DNA of 64,000 bases from CAYPAV01 sp964408805 (GTDB lineage: Bacteria; Pseudomonadota; Alphaproteobacteria; UBA8366): positions 1-64,000 of the forward strand of contig CAYPAV010000009.1 in assembly GCA_964408805.1 (NCBI GenBank), read 5' to 3'. Below the pieces are notes generated by a model, which saw only the letters and a list, made by a program, of their open reading frames with translations, did no database searches and had not been told where the DNA came from. Positions 53,847 through 62,295 of this stretch are shown here, one piece after another. The stretch's first letter is position 1; the number at the start of each line of letters is the position of its first letter. A program made the translations under genes and the position numbers.

Positions 53847-55205
53847 GTGGGGAAATTGAAACTAGTCGCCGAGAATTTTCGACGTCGCTTTCTGTCGTGT
53901 ATTCTCGCGTCGAGCCTGCTGTTCGCGAGCACGTCGCAGGGGCCGGCACAGGAGTCGAGCGCTCTTTTCGAAAAATTGACGGCGCTGCTCGCCAAGCACA
54001 AGCTGATCAAGGCGGCGGAAATTGAAGCTGATGCGGCCCGTGACCGCGTTTATTCGTCGGTCGGCGGCTGGTTCCCGCGGTTAAATCTGACCGGGTTTTA
54101 CGGCAAGGAATATCAGGACAATTTCGCGGTTGAGAATACGCTCCTGGTCACCCGGGAGTTTGATGTATCGCTGACCCAGCTGCTTTGGGATTTCGGTTTG
54201 ACGAACTCCCAGATACGTTCCTCCCAACTGCAACTCGAACAGTTCCAGGCCCAGCTGATCGCGGCGCGCCAGGACCTTTTGCTGAGAGCGCTGAGCGCGC
54301 ATGTCAATGTCCGACGCACCAACGAGGCCATGAGGTTCGCGCGCGAATCGGAAGACAATATCAAACGTCAGGCGGAACTCGAGGATGCCTTGGTCGAGCG
54401 CGGTGCCGGCCTGTCGACCGACGTCTTGCAGGCGAAGGTAACTCTTGCGGGTGCCGTGGCGCGGCGCGTGCAATCCGAAGGCGCTCTTGAAGTCGCCAAA
54501 AACACATATCGAACAGTGTTTTATGAATTCCCGGGCGATCCCACCCGCCTGGCGAAGATCGAACCGCCGGCCTTTCTGTTGCCGGAAACCGTGGAGGAGG
54601 CGGTGGCCCTGGCGCTTGAGGGGAATCCCAATTTACGGGCCTCGATGATCAGTGTTCGGGTGGCCGAGGCGGCCATCGATACGACCCGCGCGACGGAGTT
54701 CTTTCCCGTTTTCGAGATGGTTGCCGAGGCGAAATTCAAGAAAGAGGTCGGAGGGACGGTCGGCTTCGAGAAGGAATACCTCGGCAAGATCCAGTTCACG
54801 TTCCCGTTCAATCTGGGGCTGACCGCGATGAATACCTTGCGGGCGGCGGAGTCGGACGCCGTCGCGGCGGCGACACGTGTTGGGGATCTACGCGATCAGA
54901 TAGAGGAGCAAGCGCGGAACGCTTGGTCGAACTATCAGACCGCGAGTCAAAACGCCGCTTTGTTGCGCAATCAGGCCAATATCGCGGCCGAATTCTTGGA
55001 ACTCGCGCGGAAGGAGCGGCAGCTCGGAAAACGCTCGCTGATCGATGTCCTGGCGGGTGAGACGAATTTGATCAACGCGCAAAGCGACGCGACCTCGGCC
55101 GAGGCCGATGTCGTCATCGCGAGTCTGACGCTATTGAGCGTGATGGGACAGCTCGGCGTCGAGACCATATCGGTGGTGCAGGCGGTCCCGCCGCCGAAGA
55201 AGTAG
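53847..55205 (+). CDS. TolC-family outer membrane channel of a type I secretion system
   Basis: Outer-membrane efflux protein of 452 residues. The N-terminus has a signal peptide (RRFLSCILASSLLFASTSQGPAQ). Two TolC-like repeats follow with strand segments such as FPRLNLTGFYGKEYQ and long helices with LTQLLWDFGLTNSQI and LLRNQANIAAEFLELARKER. The start is a GTG at 53847; a TTG at 53856 is the alternative. It lies in the same locus as the RTX-like substrate, ABC transporter and HlyD adaptor, so it is the channel of that system. It is 850 bases upstream of the substrate gene. Confidence 0.85.
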   Translation: MGKLKLVAENFRRRFLSCILASSLLFASTSQGPAQESSALFEKLTALLAKHKLIKAAEIEADAARDRVYSSVGGWFPRLNLTGFYGKEYQDNFAVENTLLVTREFDVSLTQLLWDFGLTNSQIRSSQLQLEQFQAQLIAARQDLLLRALSAHVNVRRTNEAMRFARESEDNIKRQAELEDALVERGAGLSTDVLQAKVTLAGAVARRVQSEGALEVAKNTYRTVFYEFPGDPTRLAKIEPPAFLLPETVEEAVALALEGNPNLRASMISVRVAEAAIDTTRATEFFPVFEMVAEAKFKKEVGGTVGFEKEYLGKIQFTFPFNLGLTAMNTLRAAESDAVAAATRVGDLRDQIEEQARNAWSNYQTASQNAALLRNQANIAAEFLELARKERQLGKRSLIDVLAGETNLINAQSDATSAEADVVIASLTLLSVMGQLGVETISVVQAVPPPKK

Positions 55206-55479
55206 GGCTCTCGGAAATGATTATTAGCAATACTTATAATAATAAGTAATTATTTACTATCTGAATATTATAAGGCTTTCCTGATCTAATCCGGGAAGTG
55301 AGTTCGCGTGCCTCGAATGTGAGCGGGGACACCGACCCGGGTGCGGGCAATCGTGGAATTGGATTCCGGCTACCACTCGGCCGTACCGGAGCCGGCACTA
55401 TGAAAATTGAAGCCATTAATTCGCGATTTCTGGGGTCATGATGGAATGATACGGCGGACCGGGTCGAGGCCGCTCGGCA

Positions 55480-55689
55480 ATGCCCGCCACCCGTCCGGAC
55501 GTGACCCTGGTCACCCTTGATGCCGGCGATTCGGTTTTCGCCGGGGACGGATTGCAGACCGGTCGCGGCGCATCCGCCAGCATCGTCTTCGTCGACAAGA
55601 TGGCTCCGTCGATCGGCGAATCGGCCCGCGTCATGATCGAATCGCTCGCACAGTTAAGGCCCCATGAGACGACGGCTCGGCGAGCGTGA
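55480..55689 (+). pseudogene. Decayed fragment of a FecR-like domain
   Basis: A short frame of 69 residues aligns by eye to residues of the substrate gene's FecR-like domain. It reads VTLDAGDSVFAGDGLQTG and IVFVDKMAPSIGE; the intact gene reads VTLKAGDSIFQGDVLETG and VTFADKTTFSLGE. After IESLAQL the match stops and the frame ends in a TGA. The sequence upstream has no intact start for a full protein. It is probably the remnant of a second copy of the substrate gene, not a functional product. Confidence 0.6.
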
Positions 55690-55852
55690 TCGCAACCGGC
55701 AATGCCTCCGGGGACCGCGGCCCAGGCTCCGAAGCATTGCGCGGGCGAGGACGATCGTCACCAATGCCTTGCAGGCGGTGTCGCTGGATTGAACCGTGCC
55801 ATCGTCAACGGTAACTCAGTAGAGGCCGAATTTGGTTTTGTCTGAAAATTCG

Positions 55853-55872
55853 TTGCAAGTTTAAACGTGCAA
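55853..55872. promoter_or_regulatory. Near-perfect 20-base palindrome upstream of the RTX substrate
   Basis: TTGCAAGTTTAAACGTGCAA is symmetric in nine of ten pairs and lies 184 bases before the substrate start. It has the size and symmetry of a dimeric regulator's site. A TATACT at 55985-55990 lies between it and the gene. No matching regulator is identified in the window. Confidence 0.4.
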
Positions 55873-56055
55873 GCATATTGAGCCTTTGGGAATTTCGATA
55901 ATTAATTGATAACAAACGAATATTTTGATTTTTCGTGATGTCGGAAATCTTTTGAATTCACTAGCGCGTTTGGCCCCGTTAACGTATACTTTACCAATCG
56001 AAATGAGATTTGGCGTGATACGTCGTCTTGACCGCTCGCAACTGGGGCAGGGTGG

Positions 56056-59007
56056 TTGAGCAAAGGACAGCGTATTCGCGCCGACTTATCGTCCAAAACA
56101 GGGGTGGGCGTGGTCGACGATAATAGTCCTTCTGAAGGTGAAGAGCCCCGGACAACCGATGTGCTCCCATCGCTTCAGGGTTTGAGTTTGCCGGCAGGTG
56201 ACGGTCCCGTCATCGTGCCCGGCGGACCATGGCTGCTGACGGCCGATTTCGCGCGCGAGGGCGCGGATCTCATGCTGGTCGGCAGGGACGGCGCGGAAGT
56301 TCGCGTCGAGGGTTATTTCGGCCAAGCATTCCGACCCGATCTCCACACCGAGGAAGGCGCGGTCATCAAGGCCGATCTGGCGGCGCGTCTCGCCGGCGCG
56401 CCGGCCGCCGGTCAATACGCGCAGGCTGCCGCCGAGGCGTCGGAGGCGATCGGGACCGTCGAGACCACGGCGGGCACGGCGACCGCGACCCGGGCGGACG
56501 GCACCAAGGTCACGCTGAAGGCGGGCGATTCCATCTTCCAAGGTGACGTCCTGGAAACCGGTCCCGGCAGTACCATCGGCGTCACCTTCGCCGACAAGAC
56601 GACCTTCTCGCTTGGCGAGGACGGCCGCATGACGATCGACGAGTTTGTCCACGATCCCGCCGCCACCGTCGGCGAGATGAACCTCAACCTGGTGCAGGGT
56701 GTGTTCTCCTTCGTCAGCGGCGAGATCGCCAAGATCGGCCCCGACGTCATGACCGTCAGCACGCCGGTCGCGACCATCGGTATCCGCGGCACGACGGTCG
56801 CGGGGCGCGCCGCCGCCGAAGGCCAGCAGAACACTATCTCGCTGCTGCCGAACCCGGATGGCAGCGTGGGGTCGGTCGCGGTCGGCAACCAATCGGGGGC
56901 ACCACCCACGGTGCTGAGTCAAGCTGGCGCCACCGCCCAGATGAGCAGCGCCTTCACGCCGCCGCCGGCGCCGGTCGTCCTGTCGCCGGCGCAATTGCAG
57001 AACCAATACGGCGCCGCTATGCAGACCCTGCAATCCGCGCGGGCCTCCGCCTCCGAGCGCGCCGCCGAGCAGGGAGAAGGCGAGGGAGAAGGCGAGGGAG
57101 AAGGCGAGGGAGAAGGCGAGGGAGAAGGCGACGTCAATGGCGACGGTCTCGCCGACGTAATCGTAGGGGCGGAGTACCACTCCGGAAACGGGACCTATTC
57201 CGGGGCGGCCTATGTCGTCTTCGGCACGACGGACAGCGGCACGGTGGAACTTACCGCCCTCGAAGGCGGCGCGTCGAGCGACGGGTTCGTAATTGGTGGC
57301 GCCGCTCCCTACGATTATTCTGGAGGCAAGGTCTCAGGCGGCGGCGACGTCAACGGCGACGGCTTCGACGACCTAATCCTCAGCGCACGGTTCGTCGACG
57401 GCGACTACACCAACGAGGGTGCCGCTTATGTCGTCTTCGGCAAGAGCGATGGCTCGAGGGTCGAATTGTCGGGTATCGAAAGTGGGAATGCCGGTTTCAT
57501 CCTGACCGGGGAGGATGCATATGATTATACCGGCAACGCGGTCTCCGTGCTCGGCGATGTCAACGGCGACGGGCTGGACGATTTCATCATTGGCGCCCAG
57601 CACCATGGCACCGCCTATGTCGTCTTCGGGAGCTCGGATTCAGGAACGGTCGATTTGGGCCAAATTTCCGGCGGCGGCCAGGGATTCGAGATAACCAGCA
57701 CCGGGAGCAACGACGGAACCGGCCTTCTTGTCGCGGCGGCGGGTGACGTCAACGGTGACGGCCTTGCCGATATGATCGTGTCTTCCGCCGTCGGCTACAA
57801 TGGCGAGATACATATCGTCTTCGGCAGTACAACTTCTGTCGATATCGACATAGGCGCTCTTGGTGCAAATGGCTTCTCGCTCACCGGCGAAAACGCCATT
57901 GCCCTCGATCGGTTCGGGGCGAGCGCGTTCGGCGGCGGCGACATCAACGGCGACGGTCTCGACGACATCGTCATCGGCGCGCCGGGCTTCGACTATCCCG
58001 GCGAGACCAATGGCGGCAAGGTCTACGTCGTCTATGGCAAGAGCAATGCGACGGATGTGTCGATCTCCAATTTGAACAACGGCGTCGAAGGCTTCGTCAT
58101 CGACGAAATCGGCACGAACAAGGAGTTCGGCCGGGCGGTGGCCGCCGGCGGCGATATCAATGGTGACGGATTTGCCGATTTGGTGCTTGGCGCTTCCGTT
58201 TTGGGTCCGACCGATTCGGCCGGCGAAAGCTTTGTTCTCTTCGGCGGCAACTTCACCGGCGACGCGTTGTTGGGTGCGGATGGGGATGACATTCTCACCG
58301 CGGGCGGCAGCGTGCCCCCGAACCTCGTCGGCGGTCTCGGTAACGACCTCCTGGTCGGCGATGGCTTGGCGAACGCGCTCCGCGGCGGTGCCGGGCAAGA
58401 CGTCCTGGTGGGAGATTCGGGCAATGATCACCTGGATGGCGGTAGCGGATTCGACATCGCCGATTTCTCCGGCTCCTACGACGGCGTCACCGTCACTCTT
58501 GGTACTGAACTCCGCCAGTCGATCAGTGGCGGCCAAGGTAGTGACATTATTACTAATGTCGAAGGGGTGATCGGTAGCGGCCACAACGACGTGATCGTCG
58601 GCGATGGCGCTACGAACCTGATCGTCGGCGCGGCCGGCAACGATACCCTGGATGGCGGCGCCGGGTCGGATTTCGTCGATGGCGGGACCGGAGTCAATTT
58701 CCTCAAGGGCGGTGACGGCAACGATATCTTGCGGGGCGGCCTCGGTTTCACGAACGATGATTTCAACACGGCGGATTACCGGAGCGCCGGCTCCTTCGAC
58801 GGCCTGGCGGTCAATCTGGGCGCGATCGGCCTGGCGGAGGTCGACGGACCGGGTGGCAACGCCGATCTGCTGATCAAGATCGACGGCATCGTCGAGGAAC
58901 TCTATGACGTGGTGGCGCTGCCGGGGGTTCGCCGACCCATGGCGCTGGGGTTCAAAACCGACGAAATTCGGCATATGGTTCTGGTGGGCGATGAGCAGAA
59001 AATCTGA
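56056..59007 (+). CDS. Type I-secreted protein with FecR-like, FG-GAP and RTX repeats
   Basis: Large protein of 983 residues with no signal peptide, as expected for type I secretion. The order is: an Ala-rich N-terminus; a FecR-like domain near residues 135-280 (VTLKAGDSIFQGDVLETG, VSTPVATIGIRGTTVAG); a Gly-Glu repeat linker at about 340-359; and six FG-GAP repeats at about 360-735, each with a calcium loop DVNGDG or DINGDG. Then come RTX-like repeats (GGLGNDLLVGDG, GNDHLDGGSGFD, GNDTLDGGAGSD) to about residue 900. The start is a TTG at 56056. Context makes it the cargo of the adjoining transporter. It may be a surface or matrix protein; no toxin domain is seen. Confidence 0.85.
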   Translation: MSKGQRIRADLSSKTGVGVVDDNSPSEGEEPRTTDVLPSLQGLSLPAGDGPVIVPGGPWLLTADFAREGADLMLVGRDGAEVRVEGYFGQAFRPDLHTEEGAVIKADLAARLAGAPAAGQYAQAAAEASEAIGTVETTAGTATATRADGTKVTLKAGDSIFQGDVLETGPGSTIGVTFADKTTFSLGEDGRMTIDEFVHDPAATVGEMNLNLVQGVFSFVSGEIAKIGPDVMTVSTPVATIGIRGTTVAGRAAAEGQQNTISLLPNPDGSVGSVAVGNQSGAPPTVLSQAGATAQMSSAFTPPPAPVVLSPAQLQNQYGAAMQTLQSARASASERAAEQGEGEGEGEGEGEGEGEGEGDVNGDGLADVIVGAEYHSGNGTYSGAAYVVFGTTDSGTVELTALEGGASSDGFVIGGAAPYDYSGGKVSGGGDVNGDGFDDLILSARFVDGDYTNEGAAYVVFGKSDGSRVELSGIESGNAGFILTGEDAYDYTGNAVSVLGDVNGDGLDDFIIGAQHHGTAYVVFGSSDSGTVDLGQISGGGQGFEITSTGSNDGTGLLVAAAGDVNGDGLADMIVSSAVGYNGEIHIVFGSTTSVDIDIGALGANGFSLTGENAIALDRFGASAFGGGDINGDGLDDIVIGAPGFDYPGETNGGKVYVVYGKSNATDVSISNLNNGVEGFVIDEIGTNKEFGRAVAAGGDINGDGFADLVLGASVLGPTDSAGESFVLFGGNFTGDALLGADGDDILTAGGSVPPNLVGGLGNDLLVGDGLANALRGGAGQDVLVGDSGNDHLDGGSGFDIADFSGSYDGVTVTLGTELRQSISGGQGSDIITNVEGVIGSGHNDVIVGDGATNLIVGAAGNDTLDGGAGSDFVDGGTGVNFLKGGDGNDILRGGLGFTNDDFNTADYRSAGSFDGLAVNLGAIGLAEVDGPGGNADLLIKIDGIVEELYDVVALPGVRRPMALGFKTDEIRHMVLVGDEQKI
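57073..57132 (+). repeat. 12-base tandem repeat coding for Gly-Glu
   Basis: Four perfect copies of GGAGAAGGCGAG (57073-57120) and a fifth ending in GAC (57121-57132) encode a run of Gly-Glu pairs. Because the unit is a multiple of three, gain or loss of copies leaves the frame intact and changes only the linker length between the FecR-like and FG-GAP domains of the secreted protein. Confidence 0.9.
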
Positions 59008-59153
59008 TTAGAAATTTTATTTCAATGGGTTTACGCGATTTCCGAACATTTTAGATGAAGATTGGGGGCGATCCATCTCGCCGGATCAGGGGCCTCCACG
59101 CGATATCTTGTTCACGGTTAGGGGCGCTGGGTAATTGGGTGTAGGATGAGCGC

Positions 59154-60887
59154 ATGCTTGAACTGATAAAGCGCCTGATGACGCGGCCGGCTATTGCGAC
59201 CCAGCTCATGGTCGCGACGTTTTTCTCCAATTTGTTGGCGCTGGCGTCGCCGCTCTTCGTCATTCAAGTGCTCAACCGATATGTCACCTTCGGTGTCGAT
59301 GCGACGCTGCGCACCCTGGTGTTTGGTGTCTTGATCGCGATCGTTCTGGAGTTCGGTTTTCGCGAGATTCGCATGCGACTGGCACAGGGCATCGCGATCC
59401 GGCCCGACGAGGCCTTGGCGCTCGCCATATTCGGTACCATGACCGCGGCGAAATCGACCGCATTGGAACAAGTGCCCCCGGGCGTCCGTCGGCAGGCAAT
59501 CACCGGTGTCGATTCTATCCAACAGGCCTATAACGGACCCAATATCGGAACCGTGGTCGATGTCCCCTTCGCGCTCCTATTCCTGGGAGCGCTCTATTTT
59601 CTTAGTCCGGTCCTCGCCTTGATCGCCAGTTGCTTCGTTGGGGTGATGCTGCTCTTGGGCCTGGTCGGCATGTACACCATGCGCAAACCCGCGGCACAAA
59701 TGCAGCAGGCATCGGCCAGGGGCAATATGCTGATCGGCTCGGCGATTGAGGCGGCCGACACGGTTCGCGCGTTCAATGCGGGAAACTTCCTGCGGCAGGC
59801 CTGGCATCAACATATCCGCCAGGCACATGAATTGTTTCATAAATTGGCGACGAATCGCGGCATGATGCAGTCGCTGAACCAGACCTTCGTCGCGCTGACG
59901 ACCGTCGCCATTATCGGTGTCGGCGCCACTTATGTCGTCGCAGCGGAATTGGATACGGGTGCCCTGATCGGTTGCAATATCCTGGCGGCCCGCGCTCTGA
60001 TGACCGTGTCGCGCTATGCCTTTCTCGGTGAAAGCTTCGCCAAGGCGCGCCAGGCGATGGCGATGGCGCAGCAAATCGGGCGTCTCCCGACCGAGGCCGA
60101 AGAGGGGTCGGCGCTCGCCGATTACCAGGGTCGCATTGCCTTTCAGGATGTCGCATTTTCCTATCCCGACAACCAAACGCCGTTATTCGAGTCGCTGACG
60201 CTCGACCTCGAGCCCGGCGCCGTCCTGATCGTCACCGGCGGAAACGCGACCGGCAAGACGACACTGGCGCGCCTCATCGTCGGATTGATCGAGCCGATCC
60301 GCGGCCGCATTCTGATCGACGGGCTCGAACTCCAGCAATTGGCACCCGAATGGTGGCGGCGGCAAGTCTCCTACCTGCCGCAAGAGCCGACGTTCCTCAA
60401 TGCGACGATTGCCGAGAACCTGCGGACGGCCAATCCCGAGGCCGATGAAGGCATCTTGAATGCGGCGATTACGGCGGCGGGGTTACGGCGCTATATCAGC
60501 GAGACCAAGGATGGTTTCGAAAGCATGATAGAGAAGAACGGCGGGGATCTGGCACTCGGTATTCGCCGGCGTCTGGCCCTGGCTCGTGCCCTGCTGACCA
60601 ATGGAAAGCTCGTGATACTCGACGAGCCGACGGGCGGGCTCGATGCCGAGGGCTGTCAGGCCGTCTACCAGGTCATGAACGAACTGTCCGGGCAGAGCAA
60701 GACGATCATCGCCTGCTCGCATGACCCGAAGATCGTCAACGCCGCGAAATTCGTGCTCGACCTGAACCACAAGCCGGTGCCTCGGCTCGTCAATCGGGCC
60801 GCCGAAACACAGGAACCCGCACCCGAGGCGCCGACGCCGCCGGCCGCGCCGGTTGCGCCATCGTCTCGAAAAGTGAGCGCGACATGA
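59154..60887 (+). CDS. Type I secretion ABC transporter (permease-ATPase)
   Basis: Half-transporter of 577 residues. An N-terminal membrane domain of about six helices (residues 15-310) is followed by the ATPase. It has Walker A GGNATGKTT near 363, Walker B LVILDEPTGGLD near 489, and the switch His in ACSHDP. The signature, normally LSGGQ, reads LALGIRRRLALARAL and is degenerate. No peptidase (C39) domain is present. ATG at 59154 follows AGGAT. Its stop overlaps the start of the HlyD gene (ATGA at 60884-60887). It is the energy-providing inner-membrane part for the RTX-like substrate. Confidence 0.85.
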   Translation: MLELIKRLMTRPAIATQLMVATFFSNLLALASPLFVIQVLNRYVTFGVDATLRTLVFGVLIAIVLEFGFREIRMRLAQGIAIRPDEALALAIFGTMTAAKSTALEQVPPGVRRQAITGVDSIQQAYNGPNIGTVVDVPFALLFLGALYFLSPVLALIASCFVGVMLLLGLVGMYTMRKPAAQMQQASARGNMLIGSAIEAADTVRAFNAGNFLRQAWHQHIRQAHELFHKLATNRGMMQSLNQTFVALTTVAIIGVGATYVVAAELDTGALIGCNILAARALMTVSRYAFLGESFAKARQAMAMAQQIGRLPTEAEEGSALADYQGRIAFQDVAFSYPDNQTPLFESLTLDLEPGAVLIVTGGNATGKTTLARLIVGLIEPIRGRILIDGLELQQLAPEWWRRQVSYLPQEPTFLNATIAENLRTANPEADEGILNAAITAAGLRRYISETKDGFESMIEKNGGDLALGIRRRLALARALLTNGKLVILDEPTGGLDAEGCQAVYQVMNELSGQSKTIIACSHDPKIVNAAKFVLDLNHKPVPRLVNRAAETQEPAPEAPTPPAAPVAPSSRKVSAT

Positions 60888-62191
60888 GCATGGCGCCACC
60901 AGGCGGGTTGCCGCCGGCCGCAGACGGCATAAGTCGCGCCACCCATTTCTTTTTCGCGCTTTGCGTTGGGCTGTGCGTCGGGTTCGGTGGATGGGCGTGG
61001 TTCGGCGAGTTGGACATCGTTTCGGTCGCAACGGGCGAAGCGAAACCGTCGAGCCAGGTCAAGGAAGTACAGCATCTGGAAGGCGGCATCGTCGCGGGCA
61101 TCCTTATTCGCGAAGGTCAGACGGTTAAGGAAGGGCAGGCCTTGATCGAATTGGAGGCCACCCGGACGGGCGCGGATGTCGAGGAACTGAACGTCCGTCT
61201 TGCCAATCGGATCATCGAGGCGATTCGGCACACCGCCGAGGCGACCGGATTGAAACGTCTCGTTTTTTCACCGGATTTGGTTCGCAAGCACAAGGATCTG
61301 ATCGATCGCACGAATGAACTATTCGAGACCCGGCGAAAGCGCTATGGGGCGGAAATCGCGAGCCAGAAGGAATTGATCATCCAGCGCCGCCAGGAAATGC
61401 GCGAGATCAAGGCACGACTCACCAATACGCGAAAAGGCCTGAAGCTGCTGAACGAACAGGTCAAGATCAGCAACGAGTTGCTGAAGGACAAGCTAACCAA
61501 CCGGTACAACCATATTCAATTGCTGCGCGAAGCGCAGGGCATGAAGAGTCAGATCGCCGAGGATTCCGAAGCGTTGACCGGCGCCAAAGCGGCATTTAAC
61601 GAGGCGCAAAGCCGTCTAAAGCAGACCAAGATCGGTTTTCGAGAAGATGCTCGTTCGGCCTATGCGGACGCCAAGCGCGAAATCGACGAACTGACCCAGC
61701 GAGCCCGGAAATTCGCCGACAGCCTCCGGCGAATGGTATTGAGGGCGCCCGTCGGTGGTGTCGTGAAGACCATTCACGTCTCGACCATCGGTGGCGTGGT
61801 TCGTCCCGGCGATACGGTCGTCGACATCGTGCCCGGCAAGGACAAGCTGATCATCGAGGCACAATTGCCGACCCAGGATATCGGCTATGTGCAGATCGGC
61901 CAGGAAGCGATCCTGAAGCTGAACTCCCCCGATTTAAGCCGATTCGGCTCCGTGACCGGCAAGGTCGTCGGCATCAGTCCCGACAAGCTGGAGCGCGAGG
62001 AGGACGGAATGCCGTATTACCGAATCCGGATTGCGCCAGAAAAGACCTACTTCACGCGGGACGAGCAGCGCTACGATCTCTATCCCGGAACGCAAGTGAT
62101 GGCGAGCATTCGGACGGGCAAGCGCACGGTGGTGGAGTACCTGCTCGATCCCTTCCTCGGTTCCTTCAAGGAAGCGATGCGCGAGCGATAG
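60884..62191 (+). CDS. HlyD-family periplasmic adaptor of the type I system
   Basis: Membrane-fusion protein of 435 residues. A single membrane helix lies near residues 24-42 (FFFALCVGLCVGFGGWAWFG). A lipoyl-like half with HLEGGIVAGILIREGQTVKEGQ follows, then a long coiled-coil region (about 90-280). The second lipoyl half reads VLRAPVGGVVKTIHVSTIGGVVRPGDTVVDIVP. The family end RTVVEYLLDPFLGSFKEAMRER is present. The ATG overlaps the transporter stop by 4 bases. It bridges the ABC transporter and the TolC-like channel encoded upstream. Confidence 0.88.
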   Translation: MSMAPPGGLPPAADGISRATHFFFALCVGLCVGFGGWAWFGELDIVSVATGEAKPSSQVKEVQHLEGGIVAGILIREGQTVKEGQALIELEATRTGADVEELNVRLANRIIEAIRHTAEATGLKRLVFSPDLVRKHKDLIDRTNELFETRRKRYGAEIASQKELIIQRRQEMREIKARLTNTRKGLKLLNEQVKISNELLKDKLTNRYNHIQLLREAQGMKSQIAEDSEALTGAKAAFNEAQSRLKQTKIGFREDARSAYADAKREIDELTQRARKFADSLRRMVLRAPVGGVVKTIHVSTIGGVVRPGDTVVDIVPGKDKLIIEAQLPTQDIGYVQIGQEAILKLNSPDLSRFGSVTGKVVGISPDKLEREEDGMPYYRIRIAPEKTYFTRDEQRYDLYPGTQVMASIRTGKRTVVEYLLDPFLGSFKEAMRER

Positions 62192-62295
62192 GACGGTATT
62201 CGGACCTCGATTGAAGGTTCTTTGCGAAAGCGGGCTTGCCAAGGGGCCTTTCGCGGATATCATGCCGCCGCCCGCTAAACCTGGAAATTGTTTCA

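Larger units (their letters stand above)
55206..56055. other. Intergenic region with AT-rich parts and a broken FecR copy
   Basis: The gap between the TolC-like gene and the substrate gene is 850 bases. Its first 100 bases are AT-rich with an imperfect palindrome around ACTTATAATAATAAGT and no GC hairpin. The middle contains a decayed FecR-like segment (separate entry). The last 220 bases are AT-rich with a near-perfect 20-base palindrome and a TATACT (55985-55990) that may belong to the substrate promoter. No RNA gene was recognised. Confidence 0.55.

Noticed and set aside
57073..57132. Repeat that might be taken for a CRISPR array
   Set aside because: The 12-base units are directly adjacent with no spacers and are in frame within a coding gene.
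57640..58974. Minus-strand frame of 444 residues opposite the RTX-like cargo
   Set aside because: It is a mirror of the Gly-Asp repeat coding strand and has a biased composition with no motif.
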